This document shows positions 56,238 through 64,000 of a DNA stretch of 64,000 nt, in pieces. The stretch is from assembly GCA_023382975.1 (NCBI GenBank), contig JAHDXO010000005.1, forward strand, positions 108,886 through 172,885, written 5' to 3'. The notes beneath the pieces were generated by a model, which saw nothing but the letters and a program-made list of their open reading frames with translations, had not been told where the DNA came from and did not search any database. Both the position numbers and the translations under genes were made by a program. Position 1 is the first letter of the stretch; each line of letters begins with the position of its first letter. The stretch is from Pirellulaceae bacterium. Lineage in GTDB: Bacteria; Planctomycetota; Planctomycetia; Pirellulales; Pirellulaceae.

Positions 56238-57246
56238 GCGACGGACTCCGGGGAAAACCGAGGATGACGAAGTAGAACATCAACGCACCGCTGGAAAACA
56301 CGGCGACGGTCGCCTTCAGCCAGTACGGCGCCGGCGACGGGGAGACGAAGCCTTCGATCAGCGCCGCCAGAAAGAACATGCACATCGCGGCGCCCATCAG
56401 CGGCATGGCCTCTCGAGCCGTGCGGCGCAGCGAGGCCAGACGGGTCCAACGCCCCGGCGCCAGCCAGGCCACGCCCAGCCGCAGTCCCGCGCCGGCGGAC
56501 AGCACGATCGCCGTCAACTCGAACGGACCGTGCGCCGTAACGAACTGAAAAAAGTTCTGGCCTTCGGTCACTTCGGGCCGTGCCATGTACCCGAACGCGG
56601 CACCCAGATGGGCCGCGTTGAACAGCGTGACGAACAAGCCGGGAATCACCAACAACCCCCCGGCAAAGCACTTCAAGCCGATGCCCGTATTGTGCTGGAT
56701 GTAGAACCCGGCCATCGCCAGATCTTCGTTCGGGTTGCGGCCGTTCAGCGGGTTCTCGAAATTGGACTCCAGTTGGCCGATCACCGCCTCGGATAGCATT
56801 TCTTCGGCGTACTGCGGCCACAGAGCCTTGTCGTACGCCAGCACGGCCGACGCGATGAACACGCCCCAGAACAGGCAGAAGGCCACCTGGACGCAGCGGT
56901 CTCGGAAGATGCTCTGCGGCACGTCGTGCAGCAGCACCTTGCCCCAGGCTGCGAAATCGAACTTGTGGGACCGGTACAATTGATTGTGGGCGCGCCCGAC
57001 CAGACGATGCAGGTATTGAACCGTGTTCGGCGGCAATTGGTACGCATCGGCCAGCGCCAGATCGGCGCAGGTGGCTCGGTACAGATCGGCAAATTCCGCC
57101 AACTCCGCGGGCTGCAAACGGCTGCGCCGCCGGTTCTGCAGTTGCTCGATCATCTGCTCCAACTGCTGCCAATTGCGGCGGCGGGTTTCCAACAGCTCAA
57201 CGACTTTCAACTTCCGCTCTCCCGAAAGGACTTTCTCCCGAAACAT
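56224..57246 (-). CDS. SpoIIM-like membrane protein
   Basis: This 340-residue protein opens KLKVVELLETRRRNWQQLEQ, the usual start of SpoIIM-like proteins, then RATCADLALADAYQLPPNTV and LHRLVGRAHNQLY. About five or six membrane helices follow, with the GFYIQHNTGIGLKCFAGG and TAHGPFELTAIVLSAGAGLR motifs. The family is named after a sporulation protein but is widespread in non-sporulating bacteria. Its start at 57246 lies 50 bases inside the end of the RDD gene, an unusually long overlap. Confidence 0.9.
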   Translation of the reverse strand: MFREKVLSGERKLKVVELLETRRRNWQQLEQMIEQLQNRRRSRLQPAELAEFADLYRATCADLALADAYQLPPNTVQYLHRLVGRAHNQLYRSHKFDFAAWGKVLLHDVPQSIFRDRCVQVAFCLFWGVFIASAVLAYDKALWPQYAEEMLSEAVIGQLESNFENPLNGRNPNEDLAMAGFYIQHNTGIGLKCFAGGLLVIPGLFVTLFNAAHLGAAFGYMARPEVTEGQNFFQFVTAHGPFELTAIVLSAGAGLRLGVAWLAPGRWTRLASLRRTAREAMPLMGAAMCMFFLAALIEGFVSPSPAPYWLKATVAVFSSGALMFYFVILGFPRSPSRATG

Positions 57247-58075
57247 CGGCCAAGTGGGACGCCGCTTCGTCCGCCCGGTCCGAAATGAACGTGCGGTAGT
57301 ACAAGGCGCACAACAGCAGATCAAAACTGGTGTCCCCGGGCAGTCCCAATTTCTTCAACAAAGGCTCGCCCAGATGCCGGGCGATCTCCCGCCGACGCGG
57401 CGGCGAGAAGAAACGACGTCGCTCGACATAGGACGACAACGTCTGGGCCAGACTGCGACTCACCCGAAAATCCGCCGGCAGAAATTCGGCCAATTGCGCG
57501 GCCCGGGGATCTTCCAACTTGACCACGCCCGTCAGCCAGTGCCGCTCTTCGATCACCACCAGCGTCCCGCACACCAAGTCCCCCAAACGCTGAAACCGGC
57601 GATTGCAGGCCATCACAACCAATCCCACGAAACAAGTCGGGAACAAGTACATCGGCGGCGCGTCGCCGAAGATCTGCAGCGACAACAAGGGATACATGTC
57701 GACCGTGCGCAGCACGTTCCGCATCACGGCTTGCAGCCCGTTGATCGGTTGCCCTTCGACGGTCAGCACGCGCAGTCCGAGCACCCGCTTGCCGGGCGTC
57801 TGGCCGTTCCAGTAGGCCTCGAAGAATCCCCCGTAGAACCACTCCAAGAGAAACCAGCCGATCAACATGCCGGCGATGGCCAGTCCACCGCCGCCGAACC
57901 CGGCGACCAAGCCGACCACGAAAATCATCGACAGGAAGACTCCGATCCGCACCGCCAGATCGAGGAGAAATGCGGGCAGACGGCGGAACGGCCCCGCGAC
58001 ACGATAGTCGAAGGCGATGTTTTCCGGCGTCACGACTTGAATCGTCGTATCGAGTTGGTTCAGGGCCGTGGGCAT
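57197..58075 (-). CDS. RDD-family membrane protein
   Basis: This 292-residue protein has the RDD pattern (GPFRRLPAFLLDLAVRIGVF, GQTPGKRVLGLRVLTVEG, LGDLVCGTLVVI), with about four membrane helices and a C-terminal cytoplasmic tail (~190-292). RDD proteins can act as Na+/H+ antiporters in some bacteria, but that is not shown for this subgroup. It starts the five-gene cassette at 58075; an upstream in-frame extension is not supported. Confidence 0.88.
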   Translation of the reverse strand: MPTALNQLDTTIQVVTPENIAFDYRVAGPFRRLPAFLLDLAVRIGVFLSMIFVVGLVAGFGGGGLAIAGMLIGWFLLEWFYGGFFEAYWNGQTPGKRVLGLRVLTVEGQPINGLQAVMRNVLRTVDMYPLLSLQIFGDAPPMYLFPTCFVGLVVMACNRRFQRLGDLVCGTLVVIEERHWLTGVVKLEDPRAAQLAEFLPADFRVSRSLAQTLSSYVERRRFFSPPRRREIARHLGEPLLKKLGLPGDTSFDLLLCALYYRTFISDRADEAASHLADVSGESPFGRAEVESR

Positions 58076-58161
58076 GCCACGATTATTCGCCAACCGGTGC
58101 GGCAACGCAAGCTCGCACCCCTCTTGTACATTGCGGACAAGACGGTACAAATCAGACACTC

Positions 58162-58226
58162 GCAGCCGAATTCGTGAGAATTCGGAGCAGCGGCGCAAAC
58201 CGTCCGAATTCTCACGAATTCGGCGA
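58162..58226. repeat. Complete GAATTC palindromic repeat upstream of an SDR gene
   Basis: GCCGAATTCGTGAGAATTCG (58165-58184) and TCCGAATTCTCACGAATTCG (58203-58222) are inverted copies, each itself palindromic. They surround a 17-base spacer. The right arm runs into GGCGACGATG, the same edge as the half-copy before the gene at 172. It lies 23 bases before the SDR start. Confidence 0.9.
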
Positions 58227-58248
58227 CGATGATGAGGGCGAGACGATC

Positions 58249-58980
58249 ATGAAACTAACAGGCAAAACGGCCGTCATTACCGGCGGCGGATCGGGAATTG
58301 GACTGGGAATCGCCTTGGCGTTTGCCGCAGAAGGATGCCGGACGCTGATCGCCGGACGCAACCCGCAACGCTTGCTCGAAGCCGCCGCGGCTTGCTCGCA
58401 TACGCCCGGGCTGCTGACTTACCCCGTCGACGTGAGCGACCGGGAGAGCGTCCGCCAGTTGTTCGACCACGCCCGCCGGGAACTCGGTCGGATCGACATC
58501 CTGGTCAACTCGGCCGGCACGAATATCAAGACGCGGACCATGTCCAGCATGTCCCCTGAGCAATGGGACCAAGTCATGGCGATCAACGCGACCGGCGCTT
58601 ACAACTGCATGATCGAAGTGCTGCCGGAAATGCGATCGCGGGGCGATGGCTTGATCGTCAATATTTCGTCGATTGCTGGAAAACGGGCGATCTCCTTGGG
58701 CGGGATTGCCTATTGCGCGTCCAAATTCGCGATGACCGCATTAGGAACCGCCGTGGGCAACGAGGTGGCTCCGGATGGCGTCCGGGTTACGAACGTGTAC
58801 CCGGGCGAGGTGAATACCCCAATCTTGGTAAATCGTCCCGAGCCGGTCAGCGATGAACGCAAGGCAGCGATGGTGCAGCCCGAAGATATAGGGGGTCTAG
58901 TGGTCGCCATTGCGGCACTGCCGCCTCGAACGCACGTTCCGGAGATTATCATCAAGCCGCTTGTTCAGCAGTATGTTTGA
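58249..58980 (+). CDS. Short-chain dehydrogenase/reductase
   Basis: This 243-residue classic SDR has the cofactor motif VITGGGSGIGLGIA (residues 9-22), NSAG (87-90), and the catalytic Ser141, Tyr155 and Lys159 (YCASK). The C-terminal PEDIGGLVVAIAALPPRTHV is typical of NAD(P)-dependent oxidoreductases of unknown substrate. GAGGGCGAG lies just before ATG 58249. It is divergent from the RDD gene, with the palindromic repeat in between. Confidence 0.92.
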   Translation: MKLTGKTAVITGGGSGIGLGIALAFAAEGCRTLIAGRNPQRLLEAAAACSHTPGLLTYPVDVSDRESVRQLFDHARRELGRIDILVNSAGTNIKTRTMSSMSPEQWDQVMAINATGAYNCMIEVLPEMRSRGDGLIVNISSIAGKRAISLGGIAYCASKFAMTALGTAVGNEVAPDGVRVTNVYPGEVNTPILVNRPEPVSDERKAAMVQPEDIGGLVVAIAALPPRTHVPEIIIKPLVQQYV

Positions 58981-59115
58981 CTCCAAATCGGCCACGCCGC
59001 ATTCAAGTACGGCTGGCAGAGGGGCGGGCGTGTTGCTATATTGCTCGGTTTTCCCCGACGCCAAGCGCGGTTGGGATTCGAGACAAATTCGCTTTACACC
59101 AACGGAGTTCAGCCA

Positions 59116-59205
59116 GTGGGGACGAAGAAGACGGGTAAAGGCCGACGCAAAATCGGACGGAAAAAACGCCGCATGCGCGCAAGAATCCGGCATCGCAAGA
59201 GATAG
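59116..59205 (+). CDS. 29-residue highly basic micro-protein, ribosomal-protein-like
   Basis: A GTG-started frame encodes MGTKKTGKGRRKIGRKKRRM, then RARIRHRKR. More than half of the residues are Lys or Arg, and there are no acidic residues. CGGAG lies 8 bases upstream of the GTG. The composition and the KKRRMRARIRHRK pattern resemble the very small basic ribosomal proteins (bTHX, bS22/AURKAIP1-type). It lies between an SDR gene and a lipoprotein gene, outside any ribosomal operon. Being too short for normal gene finders, it would often be missed. Confidence 0.6.
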   Translation: MGTKKTGKGRRKIGRKKRRMRARIRHRKR

Positions 59206-59277
59206 ATTGCCGTTCCAGGGGCCTTCGTCGCTGGCTGGATAGCCGAGGTGAAGACGCTTCGGCCGTCGATTTCCAGA

Positions 59278-59304
59278 GCCCGCAGGCTGGCAGCCTGCGC
59301 TGCG
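59278..59304. repeat. CGCAGGCTGGCAGCCTGCG repeat
   Basis: GCCCGCAGGCTGGCAGCCTG followed by CGCTGCG is a further copy of the GGCTGGCAGCC family, with a 7-8 bp stem. It lies just after the micro-protein and just before the end of the convergent lipoprotein gene. Confidence 0.85.
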
Positions 59305-59316
59305 AAGCAGAGCGAT

Positions 59317-59823
59317 CTATCGCGACGATGTCGTGCGCATCAAGGTCAGGCCCTTCAGCATATCGTCCAGCGCGGTGGTCGTATCTTCCGTGACGACCAA
59401 GTGATCGCCAGGATGGAGCGCGTAATCGTACATCGGGTTGACCCGGTTCCGCTTGTGCTCGTACTTGGAGTCCATCTTCGCCAAACCCTGCTCGTTGCGG
59501 CGCATCAACTGGAGATCCATCCGCCCGAATCGACGGGTAAGCTGCGTTTCGATCAACGCATCCTGGATGCACATTCCTTCGCGCAGTTGGATCTCGCGGA
59601 ACTCAGGAGACTTGCCAGCCGCCCGGATTTCCAGCCTCACCGGCGGTGCCGCCACAGCAAGTTGTTGCCCGGCCGGGGCGTCAGGGGCTTCGGTCAGAGC
59701 CAAGCCGGGATTCGACGGATCCAGTTGAAGGGCAGAGCAGCCCACCATCACTGTGACCGATATCAGCACTGCCATCAGCTTCACGAGTTGGCAGCCGGGG
59801 AATCGTCGGATCATCGATAGCAT
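59317..59823 (-). CDS. Lipoprotein with SLBB-like C-terminus
   Basis: This 168-residue lipoprotein has lipobox VTVMVGCSAL. Its C-terminal region (VRLEIRAAGKSPEFREIQLR, CIQDALIET, and YDYALHPGDHLVVTEDTTTA) resembles the SLBB or ubiquitin-like folds of polysaccharide export proteins, but this is a weak resemblance. The function is unknown. It is convergent with the micro-protein gene. Confidence 0.75.
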   Translation of the reverse strand: MLSMIRRFPGCQLVKLMAVLISVTVMVGCSALQLDPSNPGLALTEAPDAPAGQQLAVAAPPVRLEIRAAGKSPEFREIQLREGMCIQDALIETQLTRRFGRMDLQLMRRNEQGLAKMDSKYEHKRNRVNPMYDYALHPGDHLVVTEDTTTALDDMLKGLTLMRTTSSR

Positions 59824-60355
59824 CCTTCAAAGCTGAGAGTTTAGGCCGATAGCCGCAGGAGTCCGGGTGGAATGAAATCGCCTATCTTTCCTGACCGTCA
59901 CGGTCGCTATAATCGGCAAAGTCGTGGCTGGTTCGCGAGAAAACTTGAGCGTTTTTTCGGAAAACGATGTTGCTGGCAGGGCTAGCGAAATTTCGAGCAC
60001 GCGACGTTCTACAAGTCTTTTCGCCGATGAGGCGTCGAGCGGGATGGTCTCTTCTAGCCAACGGACGATCGCTCGGGCCGGCCGCCTCGCCGGCCTCAGT
60101 TTCGATGCGCGACAGTGTCTGAACCGCTGACATCCGTTGAATCGAGTCCGTCTCTGTCTCGAGCGCTGACAGGACAGCATCCGCGGGACGTCGCGAGGCA
60201 GTTCGCCACTGACGAGGCAGTTTGCCCCGCCGATCGGTGATTTCTGAGCCTCCGATCAACGGGCGGGTATTTTTTGCCACTTGGCATGAACGTTGCTCCC
60301 GTCTAACACGTCAAAGGATTCTGCCGTTCTCGTAGTTTAGGCAGGAGGAGAAACG
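59824..60355. other. 532-bp intergenic gap, nothing named
   Basis: Frames here (for example 59882-60280 minus) have no ribosome sites and composition unlike neighbouring proteins. The AGGAGGAGAAACG ribosome site of the next gene lies at the right end, and none of the named repeat families occurs in between. The gap probably carries the promoters of the divergent lipoprotein and M50 genes. Confidence 0.5.
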
Positions 60356-61486
60356 ATGCTCGGCGGCTGGGAGATTGGGAGATTAGCAGGTATCAGTGTG
60401 CGAATTCACTGGTCCTTTTTGGTTCTGCCGGCACTGGTGGCCTGGTCGACTTGGTCGGCGTCGGGCGCTGAGGCAGCACTAGGCGCGGTGGTGTTCGTTC
60501 TGGCCATCTTCGGTTGCGTCGTGCTGCATGAACTGGGACACGCTTTGGCGGCGCGGCGATTCGGGATCGGCACCGAAGACATCACTCTGCTTCCGATCGG
60601 CGGCGTTGCTCGCCTGGAGCGGATGCCCAGGCAACCGGTGCAGGAGTTGTTGATCGCGTTGGCCGGTCCCGCGGTGAACGTGGTCATTGCGGGCGCAATC
60701 ATGACGGGGATATGGCTGAGTTTAAGCAGTGTCGCGCCGCTTCTGGACAGCGACGTGCTGAGCGGTTCGTTCCTGGGGCGATTGTTCTGGGCCAACGTGG
60801 GATTAGTGATCTTCAATCTGCTGCCCGCGTTTCCGATGGACGGGGGTCGAGTCTTCCGTTCGTTGCTGGCGATGCGTCTGCCTTACGCGCGGGCAACGGA
60901 GTTGGCCGGGGGCTTGGCCACGGTGATGGCCGTCCTGTTCGGTCTGTTTGGACTGCTGGGCAATCCCATGCTGATCCTCGTGGCAGCGTTCGTCTACTTC
61001 GCGGCTCGCAGCGAGGTGACGATGGCTCGCGTCCAACAGCAGACCAGCGGCGTCAACACGGGCGACCTGATGCAGCGGCACTTCCAGACGGTGCAGGCTC
61101 GGGCTCGTGTGGCCGATCTGGCGCCTTGGTTGCCGCGGACGTCGCAGCGGGACTTCCCGGTCATTGACGGTCGGCGGATGGTCGGCATGATCCGGGACAC
61201 CGACGTCCTTGCGGCGATGGCATCCGGCCAGGGCGAACGCTTGGTGGGCGAAATGATGCGTCGCGACGTGCCGACGGCAATGCGCGACGACGAGGTGCTG
61301 GAATCGTTCGCCACGATGCAGAACAAGGGATTGGGCAGTTTGCCCGTGGCCGACGCGGGCATGTTGGTCGGTCTGCTCTCGCAGGAGCAGGTTCGACGAT
61401 GGTTGGAATTTCTTCACTCGCACTCGACCCCGAGCACAACTCGGCCGCAATTTCAGGAAAGGAACGAGCGATGGATTTGGAACTAG
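60356..61486 (+). CDS. M50 site-2 protease with CBS domains
   Basis: This 376-residue intramembrane metalloprotease has HELGH (58-62) and NLLPAFPMDGGR (154-165), the three metal ligands of the family, plus about five or six membrane helices. Two CBS domains follow (~250-370), with VIDGRRMVGMIRDTD and GSLPVADAGMLVGLLSQEQV. This is the Rip3/SpoIVFB-like group with CBS, which may sense adenosine nucleotides. The substrate is unknown. AGGAGGAGAAACG precedes ATG 60356. The next small gene overlaps its end by 16 bases. Confidence 0.93.
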   Translation: MLGGWEIGRLAGISVRIHWSFLVLPALVAWSTWSASGAEAALGAVVFVLAIFGCVVLHELGHALAARRFGIGTEDITLLPIGGVARLERMPRQPVQELLIALAGPAVNVVIAGAIMTGIWLSLSSVAPLLDSDVLSGSFLGRLFWANVGLVIFNLLPAFPMDGGRVFRSLLAMRLPYARATELAGGLATVMAVLFGLFGLLGNPMLILVAAFVYFAARSEVTMARVQQQTSGVNTGDLMQRHFQTVQARARVADLAPWLPRTSQRDFPVIDGRRMVGMIRDTDVLAAMASGQGERLVGEMMRRDVPTAMRDDEVLESFATMQNKGLGSLPVADAGMLVGLLSQEQVRRWLEFLHSHSTPSTTRPQFQERNERWIWN

Positions 61487-61710
61487 CAACATTGAACGAC
61501 ATGGTCGACGAACTACGGCGGCGACAGATGCGTTTCGTCCTGGTGGCCGTGGAACCGAACAACCATGCCTCGGCGGCGACGGTGATGCACGCCGCTCAGG
61601 GCATGGATGTACGCGATCTGGTCGGCTTGGTCAAAATGGCATGGATGGAGGTGTTGCGGCAGAATAACGGCGGCACGAGCACAGGCGCTCCGCCTGCCTC
61701 GATGAATTAG
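61471..61710 (+). CDS. 79-residue protein overlapping the M50 gene
   Basis: This small acidic-to-neutral protein (MDLELATLNDMVDELRRRQM, then RFVLVAVEPNNHASAATVMH and VGLVKMAWMEVLRQN) starts inside the last codons of the protease gene, with AGGAAAGGAACGAGCG upstream. It looks mostly helical. Translational coupling suggests a partner or regulator of the protease; I do not recognise a family. Confidence 0.75.
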   Translation: MDLELATLNDMVDELRRRQMRFVLVAVEPNNHASAATVMHAAQGMDVRDLVGLVKMAWMEVLRQNNGGTSTGAPPASMN

Positions 61711-61887
61711 CCTTGGTGGCCACGACCAACCCGCAGTCGTGCTGTTCGGATTTGCGACAACCGCCTCCCGAGGGTTTCCTGGTTCGATTCCTCGTGTTAT
61801 CATCGTGCCGACGGCCGCGAACCGGGCATGCATGCAGGTGCCGGTTCGTTTGATCCCGCGGAACCTCAGAGGAATCGAAACCATCCC

Positions 61888-63366
61888 ATGAGTGACAACA
61901 AGAACATCGGCCCGCGGCCAACTGACTGGTGCAAGTGGAATAGCAATAATCCCTTCTGTGTGTGGCGCTCGCTTCGGAGCGAAGCTGCAATAGCGACCTT
62001 TCCCGTTCTGTTCGCGTTGGCGGGTGTCCTGCTGGCAAGTGATCGTTCCGAAGTCCGCGCCGAAGCTTACCGGGTGGTGGATCAGATCGACATCGATACG
62101 GTGCCGTCGTGGTTTCCTGTCGGATTCTGTTTGTTGACGCACGGCGACCAGCAGTATGTCGCCTACTACAATGCGCAGCATCAATTGATCGTCGCTCGCC
62201 GCGCTTTGAATCAGCGGAACTGGGACAAGGCCGAACTGCCGACCAAAGTGGGCTGGGACAGCCACAACTACGTCACGATGGCCATGGATTCCGCGGGTGA
62301 TCTGCATCTGGCGGGCAACATGCACGTCGTGCCCTTGATCTACTTCCGTGCGAAGGCACCGGGCAACCATGACCCGGAAGAAGTCCCGTTTTCGGACCGG
62401 TTCGAGCGGCTGTCGATGACGGGCGAGGACGAACAGCGATGCACCTATCCTCGGTTCCTGTTCGATGCCGACGGTCGGCTCCTGTTCATGTACCGAAACG
62501 GCAGCAGCGGCAACGGGCGGCGATTTGTCAATTCGTACGACGCGCGGTCGAAGACGTGGACACGCTTCCTGGACACGCCGATGTTCGACGGCGAAAACGA
62601 GCGCAATGCGTATCCGCAGGGTCCGAACCGGGGACCGGACGGTTTCTTCCACATGGTTTGGGTCTGGCGGGACACGCCCGATTGTGCCACCAACCATCAT
62701 CTGAGCTATGCTCGCAGCCGCGATCTGAAGCACTGGGAGAACGCCGCGGGACAAGCGGTCCCACTGCCGTTCCGACTGGCGCAACGCGAGGTCTTTGTCG
62801 ACCCGGTCCCGCCGGGCGGTGGGATCATCAATGGTTGCGAACGACTGACGTTCGACGCTGCCAACCGCCCCGTCATCGCGTACCACAAGAGCGACGCTAA
62901 CGGCCACATGCAGATCTACGTGGCGCGTTTCGATGAGGATCGCTGGCAAGTCCGCGCGGTGACCGATTGGGACAAGCCGATTTCGTTCGGGGGAGGCGGT
63001 GCGATGCCATTCATCGGCATCCGTCTGTCGGCACTGTCGCTTTGGGAGGGCGAACTGTTCACTCTGGGCTATCGCCACCGCGACTACGGATCGGGACGAA
63101 TCGTGCTGGACCAGAGCACGCTGCAACCGGTCGACCGGAAGTTGGACACGCCCGCGGAATTGCCTCGCGAATTGGGACGCCCGACCATGGACTTTCCCGG
63201 GATCGAGGTGAAAACCGCCTCGGACGTCGGCACGGCACCGGGTGCCGACACCAAGTATTTGCTCCGTTGGGAAACTCTGGAAGCCAACCGCGACCGTCCC
63301 CGGCAACCGCCGCTGCCACCCGCCAGCACGCTGCGTCTGGTCGAGCTGCGCCGCGTCGAGCCGTAG
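61888..63366 (+). CDS. Secreted BNR-like/lyase-like protein
   Basis: This ~492-residue protein has a hydrophobic segment near residue 40-55 (AAIATFPVLFALAGVLLASD). The rest is a beta-propeller with the pattern of BNR-4 proteins such as polysaccharide lyases (YRVVDQIDIDTVPSWFPVGF, RLLFMYRNGSSGNGRRFVNS, HMVWVWRDTPDCATNHHLSY, RPVIAYHKSDANGHMQIYVA). It probably binds or cleaves a polysaccharide. The start is unclear: ATG 61888 gives an odd long leader, while GTG 61960 gives a more normal signal peptide (VWRSLRSEAAIA), but the ribosome site is weak there. It ends one base from the next convergent gene. Confidence 0.8.
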   Translation: MSDNKNIGPRPTDWCKWNSNNPFCVWRSLRSEAAIATFPVLFALAGVLLASDRSEVRAEAYRVVDQIDIDTVPSWFPVGFCLLTHGDQQYVAYYNAQHQLIVARRALNQRNWDKAELPTKVGWDSHNYVTMAMDSAGDLHLAGNMHVVPLIYFRAKAPGNHDPEEVPFSDRFERLSMTGEDEQRCTYPRFLFDADGRLLFMYRNGSSGNGRRFVNSYDARSKTWTRFLDTPMFDGENERNAYPQGPNRGPDGFFHMVWVWRDTPDCATNHHLSYARSRDLKHWENAAGQAVPLPFRLAQREVFVDPVPPGGGIINGCERLTFDAANRPVIAYHKSDANGHMQIYVARFDEDRWQVRAVTDWDKPISFGGGGAMPFIGIRLSALSLWEGELFTLGYRHRDYGSGRIVLDQSTLQPVDRKLDTPAELPRELGRPTMDFPGIEVKTASDVGTAPGADTKYLLRWETLEANRDRPRQPPLPPASTLRLVELRRVEP

Positions 63367-63367
63367 C

Positions 63368-64000
63368 CTATTCCTGGTTGATATGCACGACTTTGGCGGG
63401 CGGGAAGCCATTGAAGTGGGTCGACGAGGCATGGCTGTACGCTCCGATGTTCTCGCTGTACAGCAATTCGCCCAGTTCCAAGTCTTCCGGTAGTTCCTCG
63501 GCCAACGAGACCGTATCCAAGGCATCGCAAGTCGGTCCGAACACCGAACAGATCTGGGTCGGCCCGCTGCGGAAGGCTTTCAGGTGGTACTGGATGTGGT
63601 CGAAGATCACACCCGAGAACGTATGGTAGACGCCGTCGTTGATGTAGTAGCACAGTTTGCCGTCGCGAACGGACTTGCCGACGATTTCCGACACCGCGGT
63701 CGCGGCCGTGGCCACCAGAAAACGGCCGGGTTCGGCCAGGATCTCCATGTCGGCCGGGAACAGCCGGTTGAACTCCGCATTCAACATCTTGGCCAGACGT
63801 GAGAACGGCTTGACATGCCGGTCGTAGGCCACCGGGAACCCGCCGCCAATGTCCAGGATCTTGGTTTCGTGGTAGCCGCGATCCCAGGCCTCGCGGAAGA
63901 TGTTCGCCATCAACTGCAACGCCTGGATGTAGTTGGTGAAGTTCGTACACTGGCTGCCAACATGGAAGCTCAAGCCCTCGACCGTCAAATCCGCCTCGTA
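63368..64000 (-). CDS. Type III PLP-dependent ornithine/lysine decarboxylase, partial
   Basis: The C-terminal ~210 residues are seen; the gene continues beyond the right edge and no start codon is inside the window. Motifs match fold-type III decarboxylases: LSFHVGSQC, ILDIGGGFPVAY (phosphate-binding glycines), ILAEPGRFLV, and GPTCDALDT with the catalytic cysteine. It makes polyamines such as putrescine or cadaverine. It is convergent with the BNR-like gene, one base apart. Confidence 0.92.
   Translation of the reverse strand, partial: YEADLTVEGLSFHVGSQCTNFTNYIQALQLMANIFREAWDRGYHETKILDIGGGFPVAYDRHVKPFSRLAKMLNAEFNRLFPADMEILAEPGRFLVATAATAVSEIVGKSVRDGKLCYYINDGVYHTFSGVIFDHIQYHLKAFRSGPTQICSVFGPTCDALDTVSLAEELPEDLELGELLYSENIGAYSHASSTHFNGFPPAKVVHINQE

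Noticed and set aside
59882-60280. 132-residue minus-strand frame in the gap before the M50 gene
   Set aside because: No ribosome site, composition unlike neighbours, and no recognised motif.

Overview
The window looks like a piece of a planctomycete chromosome (Planctomycetota, probably Pirellulales-like). The reasons are high G+C, two DUF1559 type-II pseudopilin-like proteins, a J-like N-terminal region of planctomycete type fused to LamG and malectin modules, secreted PQQ and YVTN beta-propellers, a DUF4832 protein, an RDD/SpoIIM/DUF4129/DUF4350 membrane cassette, and many short palindromic repeats between genes. The first ~115 bases are homopolymer-rich and look like an unreliable contig end. 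The last gene runs off the right edge.

Layout. 0.2-5.5 kb: a giant DUF3686-type AAA ATPase ('DNA repair ATPase'). 5.6-8.6 kb: a small lipoprotein and two tandem DUF1559 pseudopilins with a strong terminator between them. 8.6-13.1 kb: an Hsp70 paralogue and a large secreted protein. 13.3-13.9 kb: a toxin-antitoxin pair. 14.0-16.8 kb: a secreted PQQ-propeller protein. 16.8-19.8 kb: holB, tmk and an RlmL-like rRNA methyltransferase. 20-29 kb: membrane and secreted proteins, an SDR, a NIF3 family protein, a J-like/LamG/malectin protein, an exported O-methyltransferase and a YVTN/dihaem cytochrome. 29-37.4 kb: two micro-genes, a DUF4832 protein, a selenocysteine deiodinase-like protein overlapping a membrane-anchored spermidine-synthase-like protein, and a lipoprotein ending in a prenyltransferase-like alpha-toroid. 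37.4-46 kb: a GAF/sigma54-type regulator, a pterin dehydratase, HtrA, a DksA-like protein, a coiled-coil membrane protein, a tetrahaem lipoprotein, a Tat-exported aldo/keto reductase and a sugar-isomerase-like protein. 46.2-53.3 kb: an accessory island (TIR protein, MoxR ATPase, vWA-like/FGE fusion, second FGE protein) wrapped in repeats. 53.3-58.1 kb: the RDD/SpoIIM/DUF4129/DUF4350 cassette. 58.2-64 kb: an SDR, a 29-residue basic micro-protein, a lipoprotein, an M50 site-2 protease with CBS domains, a BNR-like secreted protein and a partial PLP-dependent decarboxylase.

Two items stand out. First, the CDS at 31758-32600 has an in-frame TGA exactly at the selenocysteine position of the iodothyronine deiodinase motif (GSYT-U-PPF). 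A compact hairpin with a GGU loop sits just downstream, as bacterial SECIS elements do. It should be read as one 280-residue selenoprotein with two EF-hands, not as two broken ORFs. Second, the TIR / MoxR / vWA-like-FGE operon at 46.2-51.3 kb looks like a MoxR-vWA-effector conflict (defence) system. Its FGE sensor and the neighbouring FGE protein have C-termini that differ in codon-sized patches between constant RGGS and LGFRLVLAPR blocks, followed by a conserved 3' flank and a GC-rich hairpin. This is what variable repeats of a diversity-generating retroelement look like, but no reverse transcriptase or template repeat is visible here.

Short dispersed repeats are a third theme. At least four palindromic families occur, and one of them is translated in frame inside at least two secreted or membrane proteins.
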